NCBI GenBank assembly: GCA_009841115.1
Contig: VXML01000002.1
Coordinates: forward strand, 58,056 to 122,055
Source of the DNA: Gemmatimonadota bacterium
GTDB taxonomy: Bacteria > Latescibacterota > UBA2968 > UBA8231
Reading direction: 5' to 3'
DNA length: 64,000 bases
The number at the start of each line of letters is the position of its first letter. Positions within the stretch are counted from its first letter, which is position 1. Made by a program: the position numbers and the translations under genes. This document shows, one piece after another, positions 26,904-35,594 of the stretch. The notes under the pieces are model-generated. The model saw only the letters and a program-made list of their open reading frames with translations. It searched no databases and was not told the origin of the DNA.

Positions 26904-27956
26904 TCAGAAAATGATGTTCATGGAAATGGGCGTATTGTCTCCCACCACCGTGTCTTCACTACCGACTATATACGCCACGTCAAACTGGAAGCGATTGTAT
27001 TTTAGCCCAACGCCAAAGGTCCTGGTACTTACCTCGCCGTCGGTGTCCTGAGAAAGACCCGCCCGCAACGCGATAAACGCCTCCCCTTCGCGCGCGGATA
27101 GCCCGTATTGGTATTCGCCGCCCACGTGCAGATCCATCTCCTTGAACTCGTTGCTCATGCCCTCGTCGGCCCATGCCTTGGCCAAGTTGCTGATAAAAGA
27201 CCCATCGGCAATCAGCGGTTTGTACAGGTCAAAGGAGAGCATCAGGTCGTTGTATTGGGTATCCATCACGTCGTAGGCCACTCCGACGACGATGTGCTGG
27301 GGCAGCGGATCGGCCTGCTCGGCGTCGATATAGGCGATCTTGGGGCCTAGGTTGCGCAGGGCCGCACCAAAGCTGAGGCTGGGAACGGGTTTCCATAAAA
27401 AACCCAAATCCGCGGCAAAGCTGTTGCCCACACCTCGGCCCCGTTCAATGCCGGCCCCTGCATCAGCCAAGTTGCTGCGGATGAACTTCAGGCCGATGCC
27501 AGCGGACGTATTGTCGCCGATATGCGCCCCGTAGGCCGCAGACACAGCCACGTCATAGCTGCGGAAGGTGCCTTGTTGGTTGCCGCGCTCGTCCGTGCGG
27601 ATCTGCTCGCCCAAGTTTAGCAGCGCGACGTTGAAGCCAAAATTGCCCCATCCTTCTACGGGCTGGGAGTAGGCCAGAAACTCGTAGGACAAGTCGTCGG
27701 CCAGCTTCGGCAGCCACTTGGTGTGCGAAAGGTGGAGCTTTTTCTTGGTCTGCCCGACAAGCGCGGCTGGATTGAAGTAGCTCGCCGTGGCGTCATCGGC
27801 CACCGCCACGTACGATTCGCCCATGGCAATAGCGCGGGAACCCGGCTCGATCAACAACAGCAGCGGAGCACTGCGGCTCTCGGGCGTGGCCCAGACCCCA
27901 TCGGGCAATGCGCCGACGCAAAGGCCAGCCAACAGCAGGGTCGTCAGTTTCCTCAT
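26904..27956 (-). CDS. porV: PorV-family outer-membrane protein of a type IX-like secretion system
   Basis: 350 residues with signal peptide (MRKLTTLLLAGLCVGALPDGV...). The PorV N-terminal signature is LLIEPGSRAIAMGESYVA, then VADDATASYFNPAAL. The remainder is beta-strand rich and ends NTPISMNIIF. In Bacteroidota PorV (LptO) shuttles translocated cargo from the Sov/SprA pore to the PorU sortase, and the gene lies next to porU as here. Strong GAGGAGG site 8 nt before the ATG. 96 bp downstream of porU. The leader is duplicated in front of the gene at 24009. Confidence 0.88.
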   Translation of the reverse strand: MRKLTTLLLAGLCVGALPDGVWATPESRSAPLLLLIEPGSRAIAMGESYVAVADDATASYFNPAALVGQTKKKLHLSHTKWLPKLADDLSYEFLAYSQPVEGWGNFGFNVALLNLGEQIRTDERGNQQGTFRSYDVAVSAAYGAHIGDNTSAGIGLKFIRSNLADAGAGIERGRGVGNSFAADLGFLWKPVPSLSFGAALRNLGPKIAYIDAEQADPLPQHIVVGVAYDVMDTQYNDLMLSFDLYKPLIADGSFISNLAKAWADEGMSNEFKEMDLHVGGEYQYGLSAREGEAFIALRAGLSQDTDGEVSTRTFGVGLKYNRFQFDVAYIVGSEDTVVGDNTPISMNIIF

Positions 27957-28045
27957 AGCGGAGTCCTCCTCAGCTCGGAATAAAATATAAAAATGATGCC
28001 TCCTACATACTAAGGCGATCTCATTGCTGCAAAGGCACTCCTCTC
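27928..28045 (-). repeat. Leader/signal-peptide duplication, copy 2 (upstream of porV)
   Basis: Blocks 27928-27977 and 28012-28045 match the leader and first codons at 23981-24076. In this copy the two blocks are separated by a 34-bp AT-rich insert (about 27978-28011). Both sites carry AGGAGG 6-8 nt from the start codon. Confidence 0.8.
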
Positions 28046-28052
28046 GCCATGC

Positions 28053-31000
28053 TCACTTGGCGACCTGCAAGACGGCGCGGCGCGCGACCGCAGCACCGCT
28101 TTCCCGCTCGGCTTCTATTCGATAAATATACGCGCCATTGGCCAAACCCGTCGGCGGCGTCCAAGGCACTTGGTTGTAGCCAGCGCGCGTCTGCCCGTCT
28201 AGCCGCTCTATCAGCCGCCCGGCCAGCGAAAAGACCTCTATCTGCACCGCGCGCATCTCGCCTGCTAACTCATACGTGAAGTAGCCGCTATCGCGCATGG
28301 GATTCGGGTAAAATAGGACGTTGGCAAGGCTCGCATCGCCTTCGTCGTCTCCAACCGTGACGACCACGGTCTCACGCGACGAATTGTTGAAGTTGTCCCA
28401 AGCCTTTAGGCGAATTTCGCGTTTGCCGGTTTCCAATTCGGGCAGGGGAAATTCAATGACCCCCTGCCGATAATCCCCACCCTGCACGCTGTACAGATCC
28501 GTCAAGGTGAACAACTCGCCGTCGATGGCCAGCTCGATTTCGTGCCCGGTCTCTCCGGTGATGTTGATGCCGCTGGGATCCGCAATCGAGGCCAACAACA
28601 CCGTCTGGCGCGGAATCGTGCTGCCTTTGGCTCCCTCGAAGCGCAGGGAAATTTCCGGCCCCTCCACATCCGCTTCCACCCCTTCAGCCGTGCCCGCCAG
28701 CACCAGTCCACCCACCGCGCCAAAGGCCGCCGGGCGATCATCGCTCCAGACGTAGGCACTGATGCGGCCGTTTTCTCCGCCATAAGTAATGTCTTTAGGC
28801 ACCCGAAACGCAGCGCGGAAACGGCCCTCGGCTACTGGAAAGCGGCCGCGAAACATAGGGGCACCGGTCTGCTGGTAAGTATAGCCCTCCAAGTCGCTCT
28901 CTTCACTCGAATCAAAGGCCTGCAACCACACTTGGCCCGCATAGGCAGTGGCCGGCGCACCCGCGGCGTCGAGGACTTGGCCGGCGATGGCTACTTCGCC
29001 GAGGGCACTGAGCGAATCGGCCACCTCAATCTGCACCTGAAAGCGCGGCATGGCCAAGCGCGTCGCCGGGTCGCCGAAGAGCGAGTAGCGCTGAACGTTG
29101 CGGAATGTAGTGTTGCCTCTCGGGCTATATCGCGGCAGCAACAATTGCTTGGCCTCGACGAGGGCTAGCCCAATCGGCACGTGCTCCCTTCCAGTGTGGT
29201 ACATCTGCCAGTAGAACTGATTGGCCAACTGGACGTTAGTGCCGTGATACCCTACCCGGGTCGCGCAAATCATGCCGATCACGCCCCCGTTTTCCTTCTT
29301 CAGGAGCGCTTCGGGCATGGAGATGCGCACTGGATCGTCGAACACCCCAACTTGACTCGCAGCCGTGTAGAACAAGGGCAGGCGAGCGCCGTTTTTGAGT
29401 TTGTCCAAATCGCGGGCAAGTAAGAACATGCTCTCGTGAGCCAGCACGTTAAAACTGCCGTGTCCCAAATAAGTCACAGTGAGCGCGCCCGCATTGAAGA
29501 GCCGGATAAACTCGTCGCGTGCCCGTGGTTTTTCCCGACCCTCTAAGGGGAATTGAGCGATGTAGAGTTTGATCAAGTCCAACGAATTGGGCAGAACGTT
29601 TCGGGCCATGTACTCGCTATCGTTGATGAAGTACGACTCGACAGTACCCGGCTCGTCTCGATTGAGCAAGTCGTCCGAGACTAATGCCTGTCGGCTCTGC
29701 CAAGGCCCCACTTCGGGCGCGCGGTCATAGGCGATGAGTTTATCGACGACCACGTCGGCCTCGGCCGCAGTCTGCACCGTCAGCCGCCCAACGGCCATGT
29801 CGGGGAACAAATCGCCGCCCACCACGCGCGTGTACCACTCGTCATACGTGCTGTCGCCATCTTGAAACGGCGGGATCCAATTGCCCTGACTGAGGGCTGA
29901 ATTGTTTTTGTAATCGTACGAGCCATCGCCGATCAAGGCCACAAATAGCGGCGCGGGATCCCAGTGCTCGGCCGCGTACGCGAGAAAATTGCGGATCGCC
30001 GCTGGGTCTAAAAGGCCGCCGGAAAATTCGTCGTAGATGTCTTGGACGTCGATAGCCATGGTCCGCAGGGGCGGCCCGAAGCGGTCGTCTTCAGCCCGCC
30101 ATTGTGCCAAGCGCTCGGCCGCAGAGCGAAAATCGCGGTGGTAAATCGCCACCCAATCGGCCCCCCGGCTCCTAGTCGTCAAGTCGCCAGGCCAGTCGAG
30201 TTCGATGCGCACCGGTCGCTTCCAAGTCGCCGGGCCGCCCACTGCGTAATGACGCGGCACATCCCCGGGCCGATCCTGAAAAATTACCGTCCCGGCCTGC
30301 GCGTCGTACTCGAAGTCCACGATCTCGGCCAAACCCGCAGAGACCTCAAAGACGCGCGGTTGGTCGGCGGCAAAACCAGCAAGGCGAAATTGCGTGGTGC
30401 CCGTCAGCGGATAGCTGAAGAGCAACTCGCCGCGCTCGGCGACAAAGCCCCGGCTGTACTCCACCTCGTACCAGTCGAAGCGAGACGGATTGCCGGAGTG
30501 AAAGATCCCCAAGTGGTTCAGCCCCTCCTGAGCCCCCAGATCTGCCCACAGCGTCTCGGATGCAAAGAAGCTGTCGGTTGCAAAAGTTACCGTTCCGATG
30601 GTCTCTTCGTTCCAGCGTACTGAAAACCGCGGCCGCATCCCAGACACCCCGATAAAGCCCAAGCGCACGGCCACCGGTTCGGGGGTGGCCTGACGCACCA
30701 GCACCGGGAAATTGCGCGCATTGCCACGAAAATTCTCCCAGTACCAAGTGTAGCCGGACTTGATGCCTACGAGCTGGTTGAGAATGAACTGCTCGGCTTC
30801 CTCGTGGATTCGCTCCCGATAGCTCGTGGGCTGCTGCGGGTCAGACTCCACCAGAGCACCGCTCCTCTGCTCGGCCCGCCGCCCCTCGCCTCCACCGCCG
30901 AAACCCAGCCAGTACGCGTTTTCGCGCGTGTATAGATTGTGCCGATACTGAAACGAGCGGCTATCTGGCGAGTATTCCCAGCGGCTGGCCGGCTCGGCCC

Positions 31001-31754
31001 AAAACAAGACGAAGTCGTCCGCGTCCAAGCGACCATCGCCCCCATCCTCCACAACCAAGCCCACTTCCCGTAGGGCTTGAGGCGGGTTTATCTCGTCGAT
31101 GGGCAAGGCGTTGCCGCCGCCGTAGTGCAGGCGCAAACTCGCTGGATCAACGTCGCCAAGCGACACCCCAGCAGCCTCTAAGTCGGCTCCCGATATCCTG
31201 TAGAGCCCCTCTTCCGCGATGGAGATCCGCAGCCAAGTCCCTTCCTGCAACGCGGCTTTGCGCGCTGGCCGCCGCTTGAGTGGCAATCGCCAATTCTTGG
31301 CTTGCTCGGGATTGACGAGCAAGCCCTGGTAGAATGATTCGCCCCAAGGGTCGGTAACGCGAGAGCCGCTGCTGCCGGTCACGTGCAGGTCAACGACGAT
31401 GCGATCATACAGAGTCCGCATCCCATCCGCTTCGACGCGCGGGGCAAACGCCACCGGAACGACGCGCTGGCGACGCACAAAACCGCTTTCGCCGAGGAAG
31501 ACCGGACCGGGCGTGGGCGCGTCGTCTTCAGCGGCGCGATCCGTCCGCGCTACGCGGGCTTCGACTAGCTCCAAGCGAACCTGTCCGTCGGTCGGGACGC
31601 CGACTAAGGCACCACGCCCCTGCTCCAATTCTCGGCCCTCGGGGGTCCAAACCAACCGCAGGCGCTGTGGCGTCTGTTCGCTTACGCGCAATTCCGCCAT
31701 GGCCGCACTCCCGCAAAAAAGCGCGAGCGCCCAAAAACAGCATTTGAATCTCAT
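28053..31754 (-). CDS. porU: PorU-like C25 (gingipain-family) sortase with Ser at the catalytic Cys position
   Basis: 1233 residues: signal peptide (1-20), N-terminal beta domain, C25 peptidase domain (about 560-930), Ig-like modules and a C-terminal sorting domain (FYPNPMRDSGYFTYEL, near 1145). PorU proteins remove the sorting domain from type IX cargo and attach it to the surface. The catalytic His is seen at 765 (TYLGHGSFN). The usual TATC/TASC motif before xxFDDP instead reads TAASQVGVFDDP, with Ser800 (AGT) in place of Cys. The 35-residue His-to-Ser spacing fits the family. No Shine-Dalgarno site at ATG 31754. First gene of the secretion cluster. Confidence 0.82.
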   Translation of the reverse strand: MRFKCCFWALALFCGSAAMAELRVSEQTPQRLRLVWTPEGRELEQGRGALVGVPTDGQVRLELVEARVARTDRAAEDDAPTPGPVFLGESGFVRRQRVVPVAFAPRVEADGMRTLYDRIVVDLHVTGSSGSRVTDPWGESFYQGLLVNPEQAKNWRLPLKRRPARKAALQEGTWLRISIAEEGLYRISGADLEAAGVSLGDVDPASLRLHYGGGNALPIDEINPPQALREVGLVVEDGGDGRLDADDFVLFWAEPASRWEYSPDSRSFQYRHNLYTRENAYWLGFGGGGEGRRAEQRSGALVESDPQQPTSYRERIHEEAEQFILNQLVGIKSGYTWYWENFRGNARNFPVLVRQATPEPVAVRLGFIGVSGMRPRFSVRWNEETIGTVTFATDSFFASETLWADLGAQEGLNHLGIFHSGNPSRFDWYEVEYSRGFVAERGELLFSYPLTGTTQFRLAGFAADQPRVFEVSAGLAEIVDFEYDAQAGTVIFQDRPGDVPRHYAVGGPATWKRPVRIELDWPGDLTTRSRGADWVAIYHRDFRSAAERLAQWRAEDDRFGPPLRTMAIDVQDIYDEFSGGLLDPAAIRNFLAYAAEHWDPAPLFVALIGDGSYDYKNNSALSQGNWIPPFQDGDSTYDEWYTRVVGGDLFPDMAVGRLTVQTAAEADVVVDKLIAYDRAPEVGPWQSRQALVSDDLLNRDEPGTVESYFINDSEYMARNVLPNSLDLIKLYIAQFPLEGREKPRARDEFIRLFNAGALTVTYLGHGSFNVLAHESMFLLARDLDKLKNGARLPLFYTAASQVGVFDDPVRISMPEALLKKENGGVIGMICATRVGYHGTNVQLANQFYWQMYHTGREHVPIGLALVEAKQLLLPRYSPRGNTTFRNVQRYSLFGDPATRLAMPRFQVQIEVADSLSALGEVAIAGQVLDAAGAPATAYAGQVWLQAFDSSEESDLEGYTYQQTGAPMFRGRFPVAEGRFRAAFRVPKDITYGGENGRISAYVWSDDRPAAFGAVGGLVLAGTAEGVEADVEGPEISLRFEGAKGSTIPRQTVLLASIADPSGINITGETGHEIELAIDGELFTLTDLYSVQGGDYRQGVIEFPLPELETGKREIRLKAWDNFNNSSRETVVVTVGDDEGDASLANVLFYPNPMRDSGYFTYELAGEMRAVQIEVFSLAGRLIERLDGQTRAGYNQVPWTPPTGLANGAYIYRIEAERESGAAVARRAVLQVAK

Positions 31755-31845
31755 AAAGTGGTATAGGCGGGATTGGTCATTAGATCGTGGTGATTGGCAC
31801 TTTTAAGGTCATTCCAAGCCCTCCTTTTGTCAAGAGCATCTCACC

Positions 31846-31874
31846 TTGACTTATCGGCTCAGTGCTGCTATGTT
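31846..31874 (+). promoter_or_regulatory. rpmB promoter
   Basis: TTGACT (31846-31851), a 17-nt spacer and TATGTT (31869-31874) form a good sigma-70-type promoter 27 bp before the rpmB start. The 146-bp gap also has to hold the promoter of the divergent porU gene, for which I see no clear match. Confidence 0.55.
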
Positions 31875-31900
31875 TTATAGTTTCTTACAGGGAGGCACTC

Positions 31901-32128
31901 ATGGCCAGACAATGCAGCCTGACCAAAGTTAAGGGCCTAGTTGGCAACAGCGTCAGTCACTCGCAGCGCAAAACCAAGCGCGTCCAACAGCCTAATCTCA
32001 TCAAAAAGCGCATCTTCATTCCCGAGGAAAACCGCACCGTTACCCTCCGCCTGACCGCCCGTGCCCTACGCACTTTAAACAAAAAAGGCATTCATCAGTT
32101 CCTGAAAGAAAACGGGATCAAGGTCTGA
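31901..32128 (+). CDS. rpmB: 50S ribosomal protein bL28
   Basis: 75-residue basic protein. N-terminus MARQCSLTKVKGLVGNSVSHSQRKTKR is the bL28 pattern (here CSLTKVKG then GNSVSHSQRKTKR), followed by the conserved RTVTLRLTARALRTL. Start ATG 31901 is fixed by AGGGAGG 6 nt upstream; the longer frame from 31862 overlaps the promoter. The first region has one Cys (C5); the usual second zinc Cys pair of some L28 forms is absent. Followed after 28 bp by glcE. Confidence 0.95.
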   Translation: MARQCSLTKVKGLVGNSVSHSQRKTKRVQQPNLIKKRIFIPEENRTVTLRLTARALRTLNKKGIHQFLKENGIKV

Positions 32129-32156
32129 GCGGGCAAAAGCCCTAGCCTCCGCGCAC

Positions 32157-33272
32157 ATGAATCAAGGCGACGACGCAGCCGACGCCATCCAAGAGCGAGT
32201 TCGCCACGCCCTAGCCGAAAACGCGGCCTTAAACATTTTTGCCGGCTGCACCAAATCCTTTCTCGGACGCCACCACGAAGGAATCCCACTCGACCTCTCC
32301 GCTCTGACCGGCATCATCAGCTACGAGCCGAATGAGTTGGTCCTAGTCGCTCGCCCCGGCACCAAGCTGAGCAAAATAGAAGCCCTGTGCCACAGCGAAA
32401 ACCAGTACTTCGCTTTCGAGCCGCCCGCTTGGGGTGCGGCCGCGACCATCGGCGGCACCGTGGCTTGCAACCTCTCGGGGCCGCGGCGCTTCAAGATGGG
32501 CGCGCTGCGCGATCACTTGCTCGGTGCCGAGCTGATCGACGGCCGCGGCGAGCGAATTCGCACCGGCGGCAAAGTCGTCAAAAACGTCACGGGCTACGAT
32601 CTGTCCAAGGTACTCGCTGGCTCCTTTGGGACGCTGGGAGTACTCACCGAAGTCTGCCTCAAGGTCTGGCCGCGCCCCGAAACCCAAGCAACCCTGTTCA
32701 TTCACGGGCTGACGCTCACCGCGGCATTGGCGCGAATTATCGCCTGGGCGGCGCGGCCCCTCCAAATCACGGGCCTAGTCTGCGACGCCGACCGGTTAGC
32801 CGCCCGCGTCGAAGGCCCAGAGCCAGCGGTGCGGGCACAGCTAGCAACGTTGCGCGAAGAAGAATCAGCCGAGTCAGAGATAATAGAAGAGGCCGAATCG
32901 CAAGCCTTCTGGCGGCGCTGGCGCGAGCTTGAATGGCTGGTTCCAGCCGAGGGCCAACAGCGCTGGCGCTTTTCTGGACCGCCGACCAAAATGGCGCAAT
33001 TAATGAAAGCGCTAGAGGCCGAGGGACTGAGCCGCTGGGGACTGGACTGGGCCGGCGGCTTGCTGTGGGCATTGTTGCCAGTGGCCGCCCAAGCCGCGCA
33101 TTTGCATCGCATCGCCGCGCGCCACCAAGCCATCGGCTGGCGCTTTGCCGCCGACGCACACAACGAAGACGCCTTTACTCCGCTCAGCACCGGCGCGGCG
33201 CGCATGAACCAGATGCTCAAGCGCGCCCTCGATCCACAAGGCATCTTCACCCCCGGTAAAATGTACGCCTAA
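32157..33272 (+). CDS. glcE: Glycolate oxidase FAD-binding subunit GlcE-like
   Basis: 371-residue FAD-linked oxidase of the PCMH/VAO fold. Seen in order: PGTKLSKIEALC, the FAD region GAAATIGGTVACNLSGPRRFKMGALRDHLLG, and GGKVVKNVTGYDLSKVLAGSFGTLGVLTEV, each a GlcE hallmark (segments quoted in part). GlcD-GlcE-GlcF jointly oxidise glycolate or lactate to the keto acid. Neither glcD nor glcF is adjacent, so it is an orphan here or pairs with genes elsewhere. Its TAA overlaps the convergent enolase-family stop by 4 bp. Confidence 0.85.
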   Translation: MNQGDDAADAIQERVRHALAENAALNIFAGCTKSFLGRHHEGIPLDLSALTGIISYEPNELVLVARPGTKLSKIEALCHSENQYFAFEPPAWGAAATIGGTVACNLSGPRRFKMGALRDHLLGAELIDGRGERIRTGGKVVKNVTGYDLSKVLAGSFGTLGVLTEVCLKVWPRPETQATLFIHGLTLTAALARIIAWAARPLQITGLVCDADRLAARVEGPEPAVRAQLATLREEESAESEIIEEAESQAFWRRWRELEWLVPAEGQQRWRFSGPPTKMAQLMKALEAEGLSRWGLDWAGGLLWALLPVAAQAAHLHRIAARHQAIGWRFAADAHNEDAFTPLSTGAARMNQMLKRALDPQGIFTPGKMYA

Positions 33273-34453
33273 TATATTTCGCCTGGACGATAGCCCGGCG
33301 GCGGCATTTCCCGTTCGCTGAGCCACAGCGCCCGCCCAACCCGCGCCTGGACGTATTGATAGTCATAGCTCGTATCTGGAGCGGCGATGTTGCCCTGCGA
33401 CGGGTATTGGGCAATCGCCTCCTCCACCAAGTCCACGCCTAGCCCGGGCGCATCCGGCACTGCGATATGGCTATCGACGACTTCGGGCTGACCAGTCATC
33501 ACCTCGTAGCGCTGCGGCACATCGTCGGCTAGGTGCTCCAAGATCAGGAAATTGGGCAGCGTGGCCATTAGGTGAACGGCCGCCATTTCGGCCACCGGCC
33601 CCAACGAGCCGTCGTGCGGAGCCATCGTGCAGTAGTGCGCCTCGGCCATAGCGGCGATCTTCTTCATCTGCGACAGCCCCCCAGCGCGGCCCGTATCCGG
33701 CTGCACTACATCGATGATTTCGCGCTCAATCAGTTCCTTTACCCCCCAAATGGTGGAGTGGCGTTCGCCCGCGGCAATGGGAATATCTACTGCGTCGGCA
33801 ACCCGAGCGAGGGCGTCGATGTTTTCAGGAGCTACTGGATCCTCGTAAAACAACAGGTCGTAATCTTCAAGCGCATGCCCCAAGGCAATGGCGTCGCGCG
33901 TCGTCAGCCAAGGCGGCCCGTGGACATCGACCATGAGATCCACCTCGTCGCCGACTTCCTTGCGGATGGCGGCGACCGTTTCAACGCAGTTGTTGATGCC
34001 CCCAGTCTTGATTGCCGTATAGCCTTGATCGACCAAGGCGCGCGCCCGCTCTGTCTCATGCGCATGGGCATAGACCCGTACCCGGTCGCGCATCTTGCCG
34101 CCCAAGAGATTCCACACCGGCTGCCCGAGGGCCTTGCCCTTGATGTCCCACAAGGCCATCTCAATGCCGGTCATGGCACCAGAGCCGACGATGCCGGTCA
34201 TGCCGTGGCCCATCATCGCTACCTGCATCTTGCCCCACAGCCGCTCGATGTGGAACGGGTCTTCGCCGATCATCAAAGGCGTTAGATCGTGGATGGCCGT
34301 TTCGACCACGCGCGGCCAGCCCGAAGCTTCGCCCACGCCGTAGATGCCAGCGTCGGTCTCAACCTTGACGAAGAGCCAGTTGCGCGCTGACCAACCACTC
34401 GCCTGCGGAGGCGCACACTGCATCAAATAGGTCTTGATCTGAGTAATTTTCAT
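33269..34453 (-). CDS. Mandelate racemase/enolase-family sugar-acid dehydratase
   Basis: 394 residues from ATG 34453 (GGGGAG 7 nt upstream); a longer frame to 34546 adds no family sequence. Capping domain: RNWLFVKVETDAGIYGVGEASGWP. Barrel: IKTGG (second Lys of the usual KxK is replaced), MVDVHGP (first metal Asp), YEDPVAPENIDAL, IPIAAGERHSTIWG, DVVQPDTGRAGGL and the catalytic-type His in MAPHDGSLGPVA. The pattern is closest to galactonate/mannonate dehydratase-type members, so sugar-acid dehydration is likely, substrate unknown. Monocistronic, with its own upstream gap of 160 bp shared with the polyprenyl synthase. Confidence 0.85.
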   Translation of the reverse strand: MKITQIKTYLMQCAPPQASGWSARNWLFVKVETDAGIYGVGEASGWPRVVETAIHDLTPLMIGEDPFHIERLWGKMQVAMMGHGMTGIVGSGAMTGIEMALWDIKGKALGQPVWNLLGGKMRDRVRVYAHAHETERARALVDQGYTAIKTGGINNCVETVAAIRKEVGDEVDLMVDVHGPPWLTTRDAIALGHALEDYDLLFYEDPVAPENIDALARVADAVDIPIAAGERHSTIWGVKELIEREIIDVVQPDTGRAGGLSQMKKIAAMAEAHYCTMAPHDGSLGPVAEMAAVHLMATLPNFLILEHLADDVPQRYEVMTGQPEVVDSHIAVPDAPGLGVDLVEEAIAQYPSQGNIAAPDTSYDYQYVQARVGRALWLSEREMPPPGYRPGEIY

Positions 34454-34483
34454 AGCGGTCTCCCCGTGTTGCAATGAAGCGAC

Positions 34484-34564
34484 AAGTATAATCCATAGAG
34501 TGAAAGCAATCCATTGGCAGCACTCTGTGCATAGATTGACAGGCATATTTTCAATACTTAGCTT
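34484..34564. promoter_or_regulatory. Divergent promoter region between enolase-family and polyprenyl synthase genes
   Basis: Plus strand: a perfect -35 TTGACA at 34536-34541, 17-nt spacer and a weak -10 TAGCTT at 34559-34564, followed by an AT-rich leader to ATG 34614. Minus strand: a good -10 TATACT near 34484-34490 with a poor -35 (TGGATT) 17 nt away. The region is notably AT-richer than the genes beside it. Confidence 0.4.
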
Positions 34565-34613
34565 CTAAATTTTCTATTTATTTAGTGATTTAATTTCGAC
34601 AGATGCCTTTCTC

Positions 34614-35582
34614 ATGGATCCCTGCATAGGTCTGATCGACCAAGAACTGGTCCGGTTTGAAAAGCGGCTCAACGCCGAACTCAATGCTGATGTCGAGCTA
34701 GTTCACGTCATTGCCCGCTACATGGCCACCCTCAAGGGCAAGCGCCTTCGGCCAGCCCTCATCCTGCTCGTGGCCAAAGCGTCTGGCCGCTGGAACGAAC
34801 AGCTAATCGACACGGCCGTGGCCGTCGAAATGATTCACGCCGCCACCATGGCCCACGACGACGTAGTGGACTCAGCAACCGTGCGCCGGGGACGCGAGAC
34901 GGTCAACGAGCGCTGGACCGGGCAGATCGCCGTGCTCATGGGCGACTTTCTGCTCGCACGCGCCCTGCGCCTGCTGATCGAGATCGGCAATTTGCAGGTC
35001 CTGAGCGCAGTCGCGCACGCCACCGAGCGGCTGAGCATAGGCGAAATTTTTGAAATCCAGATCGGCACTCAGTGCGACACGCGCGAAGAGTCGTACTTTG
35101 CCATGGTCAGCGACAAAACGGCTTCCCTGATGTCGGCCGCAGCGCGAATTGGCGCGATTCTCGCCGGCGCATCAGACGAGATCGTGCAATCCATGGGGCG
35201 CTACGGAGAATCGCTCGGCCGCGCCTTCCAAGTCGCCGACGACATCCTCGACCTCACCAGCGATCAGGCAACCATGGGCAAGCCCGTCGGGCACGACCTA
35301 CGCGAAGGCAAGATCACCTTGCCATTGATATGCGCCTTACAGCAAGCCCCGTCAGCGGCGCGGGCCGAAATGGAGGCCCTTTTGGCCCGGCCCGACAAAG
35401 ACGAAGCCGAATGGGCACAGATCGTGGCCTTTGTCGAAGAGTACCGAGGAGTCGCCGCTGCCACCGAGACTGCGCACGAATACGCCGCCCAAGCTCAGCA
35501 ATGCCTAAAAGTACTGGCCCCTTCCCCGGCCCGCGCCGCGCTAGAACGAGCCGTACAGCTCGTCGTCGAACGCAACAATTGA
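34614..35582 (+). CDS. Long-chain polyprenyl diphosphate synthase (IspB/HepT type)
   Basis: Condenses isopentenyl diphosphate onto an allylic primer to make the side chain of menaquinone or ubiquinone. Both Asp-rich motifs are present: DDVVD in HAATMAHDDVVDSATVRRG (first) and DDILDLTSD (second), with GKRLRPAL near residue 43 and a GKPVGHDLREGKITLPLI segment. 322 residues is typical. Residues ahead of the first motif are bulky-poor (Ala/Met), consistent with a long product (C35-C50), but the chain length is a guess. Upstream of apbE and secDF. Confidence 0.93.
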   Translation: MDPCIGLIDQELVRFEKRLNAELNADVELVHVIARYMATLKGKRLRPALILLVAKASGRWNEQLIDTAVAVEMIHAATMAHDDVVDSATVRRGRETVNERWTGQIAVLMGDFLLARALRLLIEIGNLQVLSAVAHATERLSIGEIFEIQIGTQCDTREESYFAMVSDKTASLMSAAARIGAILAGASDEIVQSMGRYGESLGRAFQVADDILDLTSDQATMGKPVGHDLREGKITLPLICALQQAPSAARAEMEALLARPDKDEAEWAQIVAFVEEYRGVAAATETAHEYAAQAQQCLKVLAPSPARAALERAVQLVVERNN

Positions 35583-35594
35583 CGCGACCAGCCC

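Noticed and set aside
17655..31754. Calling a complete type IX secretion system
   Set aside because: PorU, PorV and sorting domains are present, but the translocon (SprA/Sov) and motor genes (PorK-N) are not in the window.
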